A stretch of DNA of 64,000 nt from Mycobacterium kubicae (lineage in GTDB: Bacteria > Actinomycetota > Actinomycetes > Mycobacteriales > Mycobacteriaceae), in contig NZ_CP065047.1 in assembly GCF_015689175.1 (NCBI RefSeq), positions 868,001 to 932,000 on the forward strand. Reading direction: 5' to 3'. Shown piece by piece: positions 10,574-19,199 of the stretch (positions are counted from its first letter, which is position 1; every line of letters starts with the position of its first letter). The position numbers and the translations under genes were made by a program. Below the pieces are notes generated by a model that had not been told where the DNA came from, did not search any database, and saw only the letters and a program-made list of their open reading frames with translations.

Positions 10574-11988
10574 GCGTGCTTCACCAGATACGGCGACACG
10601 GTGCTGCGGTGCTCGTCGAGATCCAGCGCCCGACCCAACGCGGGGAAGGCACGCTGCGGGCAGTTGTCGCGCTCGCAGACCCGGCAACCGGCGCCGATTG
10701 GACTGGCTACATTGCCCGACAAGTCGAGTCCTTCCGAGTAGACGAGTCGGTGCGCGTGGCGAAGTTCGCAGCCGAGCCCGATCGCGAAGGTCTTACCGGG
10801 CTGACCATACCGGGCGGCGCGGCGTTCGACGGTGCGGGCCACCCACATGTAGTTGCGGCCGTCGGGCATCTGGGCGATCTGCACCGAGATCTTGCCCGGG
10901 TTGGCGAACGTTTCGTAGACGTTCCACAGCGGGCAGGTGCCGCCGCAGGAGGAGAAGTGAAAACCCGTCGCGGACTGACGTTTCGACATGTTGCCGGCGC
11001 GGTCGACCCGGACGAAGGAGAACGGCACGCCACGCATGGTGGGCCGCTGCAACGTCGAAAGCCGGTGTGCGATCGTCTCGTAGCTCACCGCGTAGAACGC
11101 CGAAAGTCGCTCGACGTCGTAGCGAAAGTTCTCCGCAACGTCATGGAACTGGCGGTACGGCAGCACCACGGCGGCGGCGAAATAATTGGCCAGGCCGAGG
11201 CGGGCCAGCGTGCGGGACTCGTCGCTGGTGAACTTGCCGTCGGCGACCATGCTGTCGATCAGGTCGCCGAACTCCAGGTAGGCCAACTCGGCCGCCATCT
11301 TGAACACCTGCTGACCCGACGCGAGGTGATTGCTGATCTCGAGCGTCTTGGTCTCGGGGTCGTAGCGGTGCAACACCGTATCGCCCAGATCGATACGTCG
11401 ATTGATGTGCACGCCGTGCACCTCGGCCAGCCGGCGGGTCAATTCCCGACCCAGATCGCCATGATGCATCCGCATTCGAGTGGTCAGGTCCTCGGCGGCG
11501 GTGTCCAGCTCGTGCAGGTAATTCTGCCGTTGGTAGAAGTAGTCGCGCACCTCTTCGTGCGGCATGGTGATCGACCCGGTGCCGCTGCTGCCGTCGAAGA
11601 ACCGCTCCTCGGTGGCGGCGGCCAGTTGCGCGGTGGTGATCCGATACCGCCGGTGCAGGTTGACCACCGCGCGGGCCAGGTCGGGATGCGCGTTGACCAT
11701 CTCGGCGACCTCGCGCGCGTCGATGTCGAGATCCAGATCGCGATCGGTGGTGACCTCGCGCAGCTCGGCGACCAGCCGGGTGTCGTCCTGAGAGGCGAAG
11801 AAGGTGGCATCGACCCCGAACACCTCGGTGATCCGCAGCAGCACCGCCACCGTCAGCGGGCGGACATCGTGCTCGATCTGATTGAGGTAGCTCGGGGAGA
11901 TGTCGAGCATCTGGGCCAGGGCGGCCTGGCTGAAGCCGCGCTCGCTGCGCAGCTGGCGGACGCGCGAGCCGACGAACGTCTTGGTCAC
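10570..11988 (-). CDS. ramB: RamB-type transcriptional regulator of acetate metabolism
   Basis: A 472-residue regulator. Residues 1-65 form an XRE helix-turn-helix (SQAALAQMLDISPSYLNQIE). The middle has the ImmA/IrrE-like region (QQVFKMAAELAYLEFG), and the C-terminal half carries the short-chain fatty acyl regulator domain with conserved cysteines in SSCGGTCPLWN and CRVCERDNCP. RamB represses glyoxylate-cycle genes, including icl1 and its own gene, in mycobacteria and corynebacteria. It is divergent from the thioesterase gene, and icl1 follows that gene, consistent with this target. Confidence 0.95.
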   Translation of the reverse strand: MTKTFVGSRVRQLRSERGFSQAALAQMLDISPSYLNQIEHDVRPLTVAVLLRITEVFGVDATFFASQDDTRLVAELREVTTDRDLDLDIDAREVAEMVNAHPDLARAVVNLHRRYRITTAQLAAATEERFFDGSSGTGSITMPHEEVRDYFYQRQNYLHELDTAAEDLTTRMRMHHGDLGRELTRRLAEVHGVHINRRIDLGDTVLHRYDPETKTLEISNHLASGQQVFKMAAELAYLEFGDLIDSMVADGKFTSDESRTLARLGLANYFAAAVVLPYRQFHDVAENFRYDVERLSAFYAVSYETIAHRLSTLQRPTMRGVPFSFVRVDRAGNMSKRQSATGFHFSSCGGTCPLWNVYETFANPGKISVQIAQMPDGRNYMWVARTVERRAARYGQPGKTFAIGLGCELRHAHRLVYSEGLDLSGNVASPIGAGCRVCERDNCPQRAFPALGRALDLDEHRSTVSPYLVKHA

Positions 11989-12006
11989 TTCGCCCAGCGT
12001 ACGCGG

Positions 12007-12015
12007 CTTGCGAAG
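12007..12015. promoter_or_regulatory. Candidate RamB box upstream of ramB
   Basis: CTTGCGAAG, the exact reverse complement of CTTCGCAAG found upstream of icl1, lies 18 bp before the ramB ATG. Together with a GTTTGCAG motif just beyond, it resembles the TTTGCAAA-type sequence known for RamB, suggesting autoregulation. The site is called from motif sharing only. Confidence 0.45.
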
Positions 12016-12140
12016 TTGAGGTTTGCAGCCTTAGCAGCACGTGCCAAATTGGTTTTTCGGACACGTCGTTGGCATGATTCGCATCTAATGTCCCGGAAGG
12101 AGCCTGGGGTTCACCCGAGGAGGAAATGGGGAGCAGCGCC

Positions 12141-12935
12141 GTGAGCCTGGACAAAAAGTTAATGCCCGTGCCCGACGGCCACCCCGATGTGTTCGATCGC
12201 GAATGGCCGCTGCGCGTCGGCGACATCGATCGCACCGGCCGGTTGCGGCTGGACGCGGCTTGCCGGCACATCCAGGACATCGGCCAGGACCAGCTGCGCG
12301 AGATGGGTTTCGAGGAGACCCACCCGCTGTGGATCGTCCGTCGCACCATGGTGGATCTGATCCGGCCCATCGAATTCCAGGACATGCTGCGGCTGCGGCG
12401 CTGGTGCTCGGGCACCTCCAACCGGTGGTGTGAGATGCGGGTCCGCGTCGACGGACGCAAGGGCGGACTCATCGAATCCGAGGCGTTCTGGATCAACATC
12501 AACCGCGAGACGCAGATGCCGTCGCGCATTGCCGACGACTTCCTGGCCGGGCTGCACAAGACCACCTCCGTCGACCGGTTGCGCTGGAAGGGCTATCTCA
12601 AGCCGGGCAGCCGCGACGACGCCCTGGAAATCCACGAATTCCCGGTGCGGGTGACCGACATCGACCTGTTCGACCACATGAACAACTCGGTGTACTGGAG
12701 CGTGATCGAGGACTACCTCGCGTCGCACCCCGAACTGCTGGCCAGCCCGCTGCGCACCACGATCGAGCACGAGGCGCCCGTCGCGCTGGGCGACAAGCTC
12801 GAGATCATCACGCATGTGCACCCGCCCGGTTCCACCGATCAGTTCGGTCCAGGGCTGGTCGACCGCACTGTTACAACGCTCACATATGCCGTCGGCGACG
12901 AGACCAAAGCGGTCGCCGCGCTGTTCACTCTTTAA
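12141..12935 (+). CDS. Acyl-ACP thioesterase family protein (Rv0466-like)
   Basis: A 264-residue double hot-dog protein of the fatty acyl-ACP thioesterase type: an N-terminal hot-dog around residues 15-150 (DIDRTGRLRLDAACRHIQDIGQDQ) and a C-terminal one (VTDIDLFDHMNNSVYWSVIED, with the typical D-x-x-x-H-x-N-N motif). It probably releases fatty acids from acyl carriers. The GTG at 12141 is preferred because it gives the family length and has GGGGAG eight bases upstream. The ATG at 12126, directly behind an AGGAGG, would add five residues. Confidence 0.88.
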   Translation: MSLDKKLMPVPDGHPDVFDREWPLRVGDIDRTGRLRLDAACRHIQDIGQDQLREMGFEETHPLWIVRRTMVDLIRPIEFQDMLRLRRWCSGTSNRWCEMRVRVDGRKGGLIESEAFWININRETQMPSRIADDFLAGLHKTTSVDRLRWKGYLKPGSRDDALEIHEFPVRVTDIDLFDHMNNSVYWSVIEDYLASHPELLASPLRTTIEHEAPVALGDKLEIITHVHPPGSTDQFGPGLVDRTVTTLTYAVGDETKAVAALFTL

Positions 12936-12968
12936 CCGGACGATTGTCCCGTTAAATTGCCGGTTGAC

Positions 12969-13072
12969 CTGCGAATTTAGGTTACTGGCTGGTAGCTTCT
13001 GTAACGGTTCAGTTACATGCGCGCTTCGCAAGATTCGCAAATCGGGCGCTGGGCGTTGCCGAAATTCGCAAG
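12969..13072. promoter_or_regulatory. Cluster of candidate RamB boxes upstream of icl1
   Basis: Three direct copies of a nine-base motif occur at 13024-13032 (CTTCGCAAG), 13033-13041 (ATTCGCAAA) and 13064-13072 (ATTCGCAAG). A weaker inverted copy is at 12969-12976. The first copy is identical, in reverse, to the site in front of ramB. The 263-bp gap between the thioesterase and icl1 has no gene and evidently holds the icl1 promoter. Assignment to RamB is inference from known RamB control of icl1. Confidence 0.5.
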
Positions 13073-13198
13073 TGAAATGGGTGGACCAGCATAGATAAGC
13101 TATGTCATCGTCGACTTAGCACATCAGCGAAGTTGAGCCCTAGCCCCGCTGGATGGCGCGGTATTTAGAAATCAGTGAGACCGAAGGAGCCGTCACAC

Positions 13199-14485
13199 AT
13201 GTCTGACGTTGGCACCCCGAAGAGTGCGGAGCAGATCCAGCACGACTGGGACACCAATCCGCGCTGGAAGGACATCAGCCGCACCTACACCGCCGAAGAC
13301 GTCGTCGCCCTGCAGGGCTCGGTCGTCGAAGAGGCCACCCTGGCGCGCCGCGGCGCGGAGGTGCTGTGGAACCAGCTGCACGACCTCGAGTTCGTCAACG
13401 CGCTCGGCGCGCTGACCGGCAACATGGCCGTCCAGCAGGTGCGCGCGGGTCTGAAGGCCATCTACCTGTCGGGTTGGCAGGTCGCCGGTGACGCCAACCT
13501 GTCCGGCCACACCTACCCCGACCAGAGCCTCTACCCGGCCAACTCGGTGCCGCAGGTGGTTCGCCGCATCAACAACGCACTGCTGCGCGCCGACGAGATC
13601 GCCAAGGTCGAGGGTGACACCTCGGTCGAGAACTGGCTGGTGCCGATCGTCGCCGACGGTGAGGCCGGCTTTGGTGGCGCGCTCAACGTCTACGAGCTGC
13701 AGAAGGCCATGATCGCCGCCGGTGTCGCCGGTTCGCACTGGGAAGACCAGCTCGCCTCGGAGAAGAAGTGCGGTCACCTCGGTGGCAAGGTGCTCATCCC
13801 CACCCAGCAGCACATCCGCACGCTGACCTCCGCGCGGCTCGCGGCTGACGTGGCCGACGTTCCGACCGTCGTCATCGCCCGCACCGACGCCGAAGCGGCC
13901 ACGCTGATCACCTCCGATGTCGACGAGCGCGACCAGCCGTTCATCACCGGCGAGCGGACCAAGGAAGGGTTCTACCGGGTCAAGAACGGCCTCGAGCCCT
14001 GCATCGCCCGCGCCAAGGCCTACGCGCCCTACTCCGACCTGATCTGGATGGAGACCGGCACGCCGGACCTGGAGCTGGCCGCCAAGTTCGCCGAGGGCGT
14101 CAAGTCCGAGTTCCCCGACCAGCTGCTGGCCTACAACTGCTCGCCGTCGTTCAACTGGAAGAAGCACCTCGACGACGCCACCATCGCGAAGTTCCAGAAG
14201 GAGCTGGCGTCGATGGGCTTCAAGTTCCAGTTCATCACGCTGGCCGGCTTCCACGCCCTCAACTACTCGATGTTCGATCTGGCCTACGGCTACGCCCGCA
14301 ACCAGATGAGCGCCTACGTCGAGCTGCAGGAGCGCGAGTTCGCCGCCGAGGAGCGCGGTTACACCGCCACCAAGCACCAGCGCGAGGTCGGTGCCGGTTA
14401 CTTCGACCGGATCGCCACCACGGTCGACCCCACCTCGTCGACCACGGCGCTGACCGGCTCGACCGAAGAGGGCCAGTTCCACTGA
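13199..14485 (+). CDS. icl1: Isocitrate lyase 1
   Basis: A 428-residue isocitrate lyase, splitting isocitrate to glyoxylate and succinate and also serving as 2-methylisocitrate lyase in mycobacteria, so it supports growth on fatty acids. The catalytic KKCGH motif with C191 is intact. The length is identical to the M. tuberculosis ICL1, and GAAGGAG precedes the ATG. The open region upstream with repeated TTCGCAA motifs suggests control by RamB. A strong stem-loop follows the stop. Confidence 0.98.
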   Translation: MSDVGTPKSAEQIQHDWDTNPRWKDISRTYTAEDVVALQGSVVEEATLARRGAEVLWNQLHDLEFVNALGALTGNMAVQQVRAGLKAIYLSGWQVAGDANLSGHTYPDQSLYPANSVPQVVRRINNALLRADEIAKVEGDTSVENWLVPIVADGEAGFGGALNVYELQKAMIAAGVAGSHWEDQLASEKKCGHLGGKVLIPTQQHIRTLTSARLAADVADVPTVVIARTDAEAATLITSDVDERDQPFITGERTKEGFYRVKNGLEPCIARAKAYAPYSDLIWMETGTPDLELAAKFAEGVKSEFPDQLLAYNCSPSFNWKKHLDDATIAKFQKELASMGFKFQFITLAGFHALNYSMFDLAYGYARNQMSAYVELQEREFAAEERGYTATKHQREVGAGYFDRIATTVDPTSSTTALTGSTEEGQFH

Positions 14486-14495
14486 GTTAGTCTGC

Positions 14496-14553
14496 CGAGC
14501 AGACGCAGAATCGCACGCTTGCACCGCAAGTGATGCGATTCTGCGTCTGCTCG
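14496..14553. terminator. Long perfect stem-loop between icl1 and fadB2
   Basis: A 20-bp perfect inverted repeat (arms 14496-14515 and 14534-14553) encloses a smaller CTTGC/GCAAG hairpin at 14518-14530. There is no T-run, as is common for mycobacterial terminators. It lies between the icl1 stop and the ribosome-binding site of fadB2, so it may terminate icl1 transcription or act as an mRNA processing or stability element. Confidence 0.6.
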
Positions 14554-14573
14554 CGCATTTCTGAGGAGGGTCA

Positions 14574-15437
14574 GTGAGCGACGCAGCGATACAACGGGTA
14601 GGCGTTGTCGGAGCCGGGCAGATGGGATCCGGCATCGCCGAGGTATCCGCCCGCGCCGGCGTCGCGGTGACGGTGTTCGAAACCACCGACGCGCTGATCA
14701 CCGCGGGCCGCAACCGCATCGTCAAGTCCTTGGAACGCGGCGTGAGCGCCGGCAAGGTGACCGAGCGGGAGCGCGACCGCGCGCTGGGTCAGCTGACCTT
14801 CACCACGGATCTGAACGACCTGGCCGACCGGCAACTGGTCATCGAGGCGATCATCGAAGACGAGACCATCAAGGCCTCGGTTTTTGCCAAGCTCGACGAG
14901 GTCATCACCGACCCCGACGCCGTGCTGGCGTCGAACACCTCGAGCATCCCGATCATGAAGATCGCGGCGGCCACCAAGAACCCGCAGCGGGTGCTGGGCC
15001 TGCATTTCTTCAACCCGGTTCCGGTGCTGCCGCTGGTGGAACTGGTCAGCACTCTGGTCACCGACGAGGCCGCCGCGGCCCGCACCGAGGAGTTTGCCAG
15101 CTCTACCCTGGGCAAACAGGTGGTGCGCTGCTCGGACCGGTCCGGCTTCGTGGTCAACGCGCTGTTGGTGCCTTACCTGCTCTCGGCCATCCGGATGGTC
15201 GAAGCCGGCTTCGCCACGGTGGCCGACGTGGACAAGGCCGTGGTGGCGGGCCTGTCCCACCCGATGGGTCCGCTGCGGCTATCCGACCTGGTCGGACTGG
15301 ACACGCTCAAGCTGATCGCGGACAAGTTGTATGAAGAGTTCAAAGAACCCCACTACGGTCCGCCGCCGCTGCTGCTGCGCATGGTGGAAGCCGGCCAGCT
15401 CGGTAAGAAATCCGGCCGCGGCTTCTACAGCTACTGA
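14574..15437 (+). CDS. fadB2: 3-hydroxybutyryl-CoA dehydrogenase
   Basis: A 287-residue NAD-binding 3-hydroxyacyl-CoA dehydrogenase. The Rossmann motif GAGQMGSGIA lies at the N-terminus, the catalytic His in the LHFFNPVPV segment, and the C-terminal helical domain ends with GLDTLKLIADKLYEE and GKKSGRGFYSY. It works in short-chain beta-oxidation or butyrate/acetoacetate metabolism. The GTG start at 14574 follows AGGAGGG. It is convergent with pcaA 20 bp away; the umaA gene found here in M. tuberculosis is missing. Confidence 0.95.
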   Translation: MSDAAIQRVGVVGAGQMGSGIAEVSARAGVAVTVFETTDALITAGRNRIVKSLERGVSAGKVTERERDRALGQLTFTTDLNDLADRQLVIEAIIEDETIKASVFAKLDEVITDPDAVLASNTSSIPIMKIAAATKNPQRVLGLHFFNPVPVLPLVELVSTLVTDEAAAARTEEFASSTLGKQVVRCSDRSGFVVNALLVPYLLSAIRMVEAGFATVADVDKAVVAGLSHPMGPLRLSDLVGLDTLKLIADKLYEEFKEPHYGPPPLLLRMVEAGQLGKKSGRGFYSY

Positions 15438-15456
15438 ACCGCCGAGTGCCCGCTGA

Positions 15457-16320
15457 CTACTTTTCCAGCGTGTACTGGACGACGTCGGTGTAGCCCTCGC
15501 GGAACAGCTTGGCGCAGCCGGTCAGGTACTTCATGTAGCGGTCGTAGACTTCCTCCGACTGCAGCGCGATGGCCTGGTCCTTCTGCCCCTCCAAAGCGGC
15601 CGCCCACGTCTCCAGCGTGCGGGCATAGTGCAACTGCAGCGACTGGACCCGCGTCGCTTTGAAACCGGCGTGAGCGGCATGCTCGACGACCGAAGGGACG
15701 GTCGGCAGCCAGCCGCCCGGGAAGATCTCGGCCAGGATGAACTGGGTGAAGTGAACGATCTCGTGGGTCAGCCGCAGGCCCTTGGCCCGAGCGTCTTTGA
15801 AAGTCGGGCGCGCGATGGTGTGCAGCAGCATGACGCCGTCGCTGGGCAGCACGTCATGCGCCATCTGGAAGAACCGGTTGTACCGCAGCCGCCCGAAGTG
15901 CTCGAAGGCGCCGATGGAGACGATGCGGTCGACCGGGTCGTGGAATTTCTCCCAGCCCTCCAACAGCACCTGCCGGCTGCGCGGGGTGTCCATCCCGTCG
16001 AACATCTCCTGCACGTGGGCGGCCTGGTTCTCCGACAGCGTCAGGCCCACGACGTTGACGTCGTACTTCTCGATGGCGCGGCGCATGGTGGCACCCCAGC
16101 CGCAGCCGATGTCGAGCAACGTCATACCGGGTTCGAGCCCGAGTTTGCCCAGCGCTAGATCAATCTTCGCGATCTGGGCCTCTTCCAGTGTCATGTCCTC
16201 ACGCTGGAAGTAGGCGCAGCTGTAGGTCTGAGTGGGATCGAGGAACAACCGGAAGAAGTCGTCGGATAGGTCGTAATGGGCTTGTACGTTCCCAAAATGC
16301 GGTGTCAGCTGCACAGACAT
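15457..16320 (-). CDS. pcaA: Mycolic acid cyclopropane synthase PcaA-like
   Basis: A 287-residue S-adenosylmethionine-dependent methyltransferase of the mycolic acid family, equal in length to PcaA, which makes the proximal cyclopropane of alpha-mycolates. Features are the N-terminal YDLSDDFFRLFLDPTQTYSC segment, the SAM motif [14 protein letters not shown], the bicarbonate-site region SIGAFEHF, and the LTHEIVHFTQFILAEIFPGG substrate helix region. The ATG at 16320 begins MSVQLTPHFGN. UmaA is a close paralogue, but the start and its position after fadB2 fit PcaA better. Confidence 0.93.
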   Translation of the reverse strand: MSVQLTPHFGNVQAHYDLSDDFFRLFLDPTQTYSCAYFQREDMTLEEAQIAKIDLALGKLGLEPGMTLLDIGCGWGATMRRAIEKYDVNVVGLTLSENQAAHVQEMFDGMDTPRSRQVLLEGWEKFHDPVDRIVSIGAFEHFGRLRYNRFFQMAHDVLPSDGVMLLHTIARPTFKDARAKGLRLTHEIVHFTQFILAEIFPGGWLPTVPSVVEHAAHAGFKATRVQSLQLHYARTLETWAAALEGQKDQAIALQSEEVYDRYMKYLTGCAKLFREGYTDVVQYTLEK

Positions 16321-16477
16321 CACGATCGGCCTTTCTATGTTCGGAGGGCGCACGGCAGTTACCAATCACCCCACACTGCGTTGGCCCCCGATGCATGCTA
16401 ACTGCTGTTGGCCGTAGTCCCCGCTTTCCGCAGGTCATAGGGTCCTCGGCAGGCGGTGACCGAGCGCAGATGCGGAC

Positions 16478-17203
16478 CTAGTGGTCGCTGCGGGGCGGCA
16501 AGATCGGCAAGGGGTGTGGCTGTTCGCGGAACTTCTCCAGCGAGCCACCGACCTCGACGATCCCGCACAGCGCGTTCCAGCTCAGCATCGTCAGGTAGTC
16601 GATCAATTCATCGCTGGTCATGCGCGGGTCCGACATCCAGGAGTGGGTGGCCAGCTGCACACCGCCGACGATCAGGTAGGCCCACGGCTCCACCCCGCCG
16701 GTGTCCATCCCGGCTTCCTTCATGCGGCGGCGCAGCATCACGGCGAGCATGCGGGCGATGATGCGCTCGGAGTCGGCGATCACCTTGGACTTACTGGCCG
16801 AACTGTTGGCCATCACGAACCGGTAGGGCTCCGGCTCGCCCGCGACCGTCTCCACGTAGACGCGAATGATTTCTCGGGCCAAATCGAGTCCGTCCAAGTC
16901 GGACGACAACGCAGCGGCCATGTTGGGAATCAGCGTGGTCTGCGCGAAGCGCATCATCACCGCGGTGGTCAGGTCGTTCTTGTCGACGAAGTAGCGGTAC
17001 AGCACCGTCTTGGAGACGCCGATCTCGGCGGCTATGTCGTCCATGCTCAGGAAGCGGCCGCGTCGGCGAATAGCCACGATAGTGCCGTCTACCAGCTCGT
17101 TGCGTCGGTCTACCTTGTGCTGGTGCCAACGCCGCTTACGCCCATCGGTTTTTACTGTCACGGCCGGGATATTTTCTGCCACTTTCCGCCGATTCCCATT
17201 CAC
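16478..17203 (-). CDS. TetR family transcriptional regulator (Rv0472c-like)
   Basis: A 241-residue regulator with a TetR helix-turn-helix at about residues 36-80 (SMDDIAAEIGVSKTVLYRYFVDK) and a long ligand-binding C-terminal domain. The N-terminal 30 residues are unusually basic (GRKRRWHQHKVDRR). It lies just upstream of pcaA in the same direction, separated by about 160 bp that contain no gene, and may control mycolate or envelope genes; the target is not evident from sequence. Confidence 0.9.
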   Translation of the reverse strand: MNGNRRKVAENIPAVTVKTDGRKRRWHQHKVDRRNELVDGTIVAIRRRGRFLSMDDIAAEIGVSKTVLYRYFVDKNDLTTAVMMRFAQTTLIPNMAAALSSDLDGLDLAREIIRVYVETVAGEPEPYRFVMANSSASKSKVIADSERIIARMLAVMLRRRMKEAGMDTGGVEPWAYLIVGGVQLATHSWMSDPRMTSDELIDYLTMLSWNALCGIVEVGGSLEKFREQPHPLPILPPRSDH

Positions 17204-17369
17204 TAGGACGTCCTTGATACTACGGCGTACAGACGCCCGTTGGGCACATCGACCGGATGCCGCGGGCGCGGGCCGAACAGGGGAGTCACATTAACTGGTC
17301 CGGGCGATAGCCCATGATGGTGTAGTGGCACACAGGACCGAAGCATCGGGCCGGACGCCGGGAGTGGAG

Positions 17370-18683
17370 ATGAGTTCGTCACCGAACGAGCACTCGCGCC
17401 CGTCGTTCGCGGAATCGTTCGCCGGGGCCGACCCGGCGGCCGACGCCGAGCGGCGGTCAGCGCTGCGCCGGATGAAGGTCGTTGCGCTGAGCTTCCTGGT
17501 CGGTGCCAGCGTGGTCTTCCTCGCCTGCCGGTGGATACAGGCGCACGGCTCCGCACCGGGGTGGGTGGGATACGTCGGGGCCGCGGCAGAGGCCGGCATG
17601 GTGGGGGCGCTGGCGGACTGGTTCGCGGTGACAGCGCTGTTCAAACACCCGCTGGGCATCCCCATCCCGCACACCGCGATCATCAAACGCAAGAAGGACC
17701 AGCTGGGCGAGGGCTTGGGCACCTTCGTGCGGGAGAACTTCCTGTCCGCGCAGGTGGTGGAGACCAAGTTGCGCGACGCGCAGGTACCCAGCCGGCTGGG
17801 CAAGTGGCTGTCCGAACCCGCGCACGCCGAGCGGGTGGCGGCCGAGACGTCGACGGTGCTGCGGGTACTGGTCGAACTGCTGCGCGACGAAGACGTGCAG
17901 CAGGTGCTCGACCGGATGATCGTGCGCCGCATCGCCGAACCTCAGTGGGGTCCGCCGGTGGGCCGGGTATTGCAGACCCTGTTGGCCGAGAACCGGCAGG
18001 AGGCGCTGATCCAGTTGCTGGCTGACCGGGCGTTTCAGTGGTCGCTCAACGCCGGCGTGGTGATCCAACGGGTGGTCGAGCGGGACTCGCCGACCTGGTC
18101 GCCCCGGTTCGTGGACCATCTGGTCGGCGATCGCATCCACCGGGAACTGATGGACTTCACCGACAAGGTGCGCCGCAACCCCGACCACGAGCTGCGCCGT
18201 TCGGCGACGCGCTTCCTGTTCGAGTTCGCCGACGACCTACAGAACGATGCGGACACCATCGCCCGCGCCGATGCGGTCAAGGAGCAGCTGATGGCGCGCG
18301 ACGAGGTGGCCAACGCCGCGGCCACGGCGTGGAAGACGCTCAAACGGCTGGTCCTCGAAGGTGTCGACGACCCGTCAAGCGCCCTGCGGACCCGGATCGC
18401 CGAAACGGTCGTCCGCCTCGGGGCGTCCCTGCGCGACGACGCCGACCTGCGCGACAAAGTGGACAACTGGATGGTGCGCGCCGCCCAGCACCTGGTGTCG
18501 CAATACGGAGTTGAGATCACCGCGATCATCACCGAGACCATCGAGCGCTGGGACGCCGAGGAGGCCAGCCGCCGCATCGAGTTGCATGTGGGCCGTGACC
18601 TGCAGTTCATCCGGATCAACGGCACGGTCGTGGGGGCGCTGGCGGGCCTGGTCATCTATGCGATCGCGCAACTACTTTTTTGA
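17370..18683 (+). CDS. DUF445 family membrane protein (Rv0473-like)
   Basis: A 437-residue protein of the YjiN/DUF445 type. Two hydrophobic helices lie at the N-terminus (KVVALSFLVGASVVFLACRW and GAAAEAGMVGALADWFAVTALF), then a long predicted helical soluble region, and a C-terminal helix (GTVVGALAGLVIYAIAQLLF). The FKHPLGIPIPHTAIIKRKKD segment is characteristic. The ATG at 17370 follows GGGAG and GGAG; a GTG at 17325 would add 15 residues. The function is unknown. Confidence 0.87.
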   Translation: MSSSPNEHSRPSFAESFAGADPAADAERRSALRRMKVVALSFLVGASVVFLACRWIQAHGSAPGWVGYVGAAAEAGMVGALADWFAVTALFKHPLGIPIPHTAIIKRKKDQLGEGLGTFVRENFLSAQVVETKLRDAQVPSRLGKWLSEPAHAERVAAETSTVLRVLVELLRDEDVQQVLDRMIVRRIAEPQWGPPVGRVLQTLLAENRQEALIQLLADRAFQWSLNAGVVIQRVVERDSPTWSPRFVDHLVGDRIHRELMDFTDKVRRNPDHELRRSATRFLFEFADDLQNDADTIARADAVKEQLMARDEVANAAATAWKTLKRLVLEGVDDPSSALRTRIAETVVRLGASLRDDADLRDKVDNWMVRAAQHLVSQYGVEITAIITETIERWDAEEASRRIELHVGRDLQFIRINGTVVGALAGLVIYAIAQLLF

Positions 18684-18696
18684 GTAGTGCTAACAA

Positions 18697-18716
18697 GTGC
18701 TTGCAAAAGCAAGCAC
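18697..18716. promoter_or_regulatory. Palindromic operator overlapping a promoter of the XRE gene
   Basis: A perfect inverted repeat, GTGCTTGC-AAAA-GCAAGCAC, overlaps a TTGCAA -35 candidate (18701-18706). At 17-bp spacing follows an extended -10-like TGTACCCT (hexamer TACCCT at 18724-18729) upstream of the XRE gene start at 18771. The placement fits autorepression by the encoded helix-turn-helix protein; this is inference. Confidence 0.5.
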
Positions 18717-18770
18717 CCATTTGTACCCTGATGGGCGTAAACGACCGCCGCACACGCCAGGAGTACGCTG

Positions 18771-19199
18771 ATGACCCCCGAGGACAAGCCGGGCACCAAG
18801 GTGTCCACGGTGTCTTCGGTGTCCTCCAAGGCTTCTGACATCGGCAGCTTCATCAGGACGCAGCGCGAGACGGCGCAGGTCTCGATGCGGCAACTGGCCG
18901 AGCGCTCCGGCGTGAGCAACCCGTACCTGAGCCAGGTGGAACGCGGACTGCGCAAGCCGTCCGCCGACGTGCTGGCTCAGATCGCAAAGGCGCTGCGGGT
19001 TTCGGCCGAGGTCCTGTACGTGCGCGCCGGGATTCTCGAACCGAGCGAGACCAGCCAGGTGCGCGACGCGATCGTCACCGACACGGCCATCACCGAACGC
19101 CAGAAGCAGATTCTGCTCGACATCTACGCGTCGTTTACCCAGCAGAATGAGGCCACCCGTGAGGAGTGTTCGAGCGAACCCACCGGGACGGACGACTAG
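18771..19199 (+). CDS. XRE family helix-turn-helix regulator (Rv0474-like)
   Basis: A 142-residue protein with an N-terminal low-complexity Ser/Val stretch, an XRE helix-turn-helix at about residues 25-82 (SMRQLAERSGVSNPYLSQVE), and a C-terminal helical tail. AGGAG precedes the ATG. It stands directly upstream of hbhA and in other mycobacteria is considered a regulator in that neighbourhood. The palindrome in its promoter suggests it controls itself. Confidence 0.9.
   Translation: MTPEDKPGTKVSTVSSVSSKASDIGSFIRTQRETAQVSMRQLAERSGVSNPYLSQVERGLRKPSADVLAQIAKALRVSAEVLYVRAGILEPSETSQVRDAIVTDTAITERQKQILLDIYASFTQQNEATREECSSEPTGTDD

Noticed and set aside
10576..12144. 522-codon rightward frame opposite ramB
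   Set aside because: Composition-driven shadow of ramB with no recognisable domain.
13193..14755. 520-codon leftward frame across icl1 and fadB2
   Set aside because: It is a mirror frame of high-G+C coding DNA; icl1 on the other strand is unmistakable.
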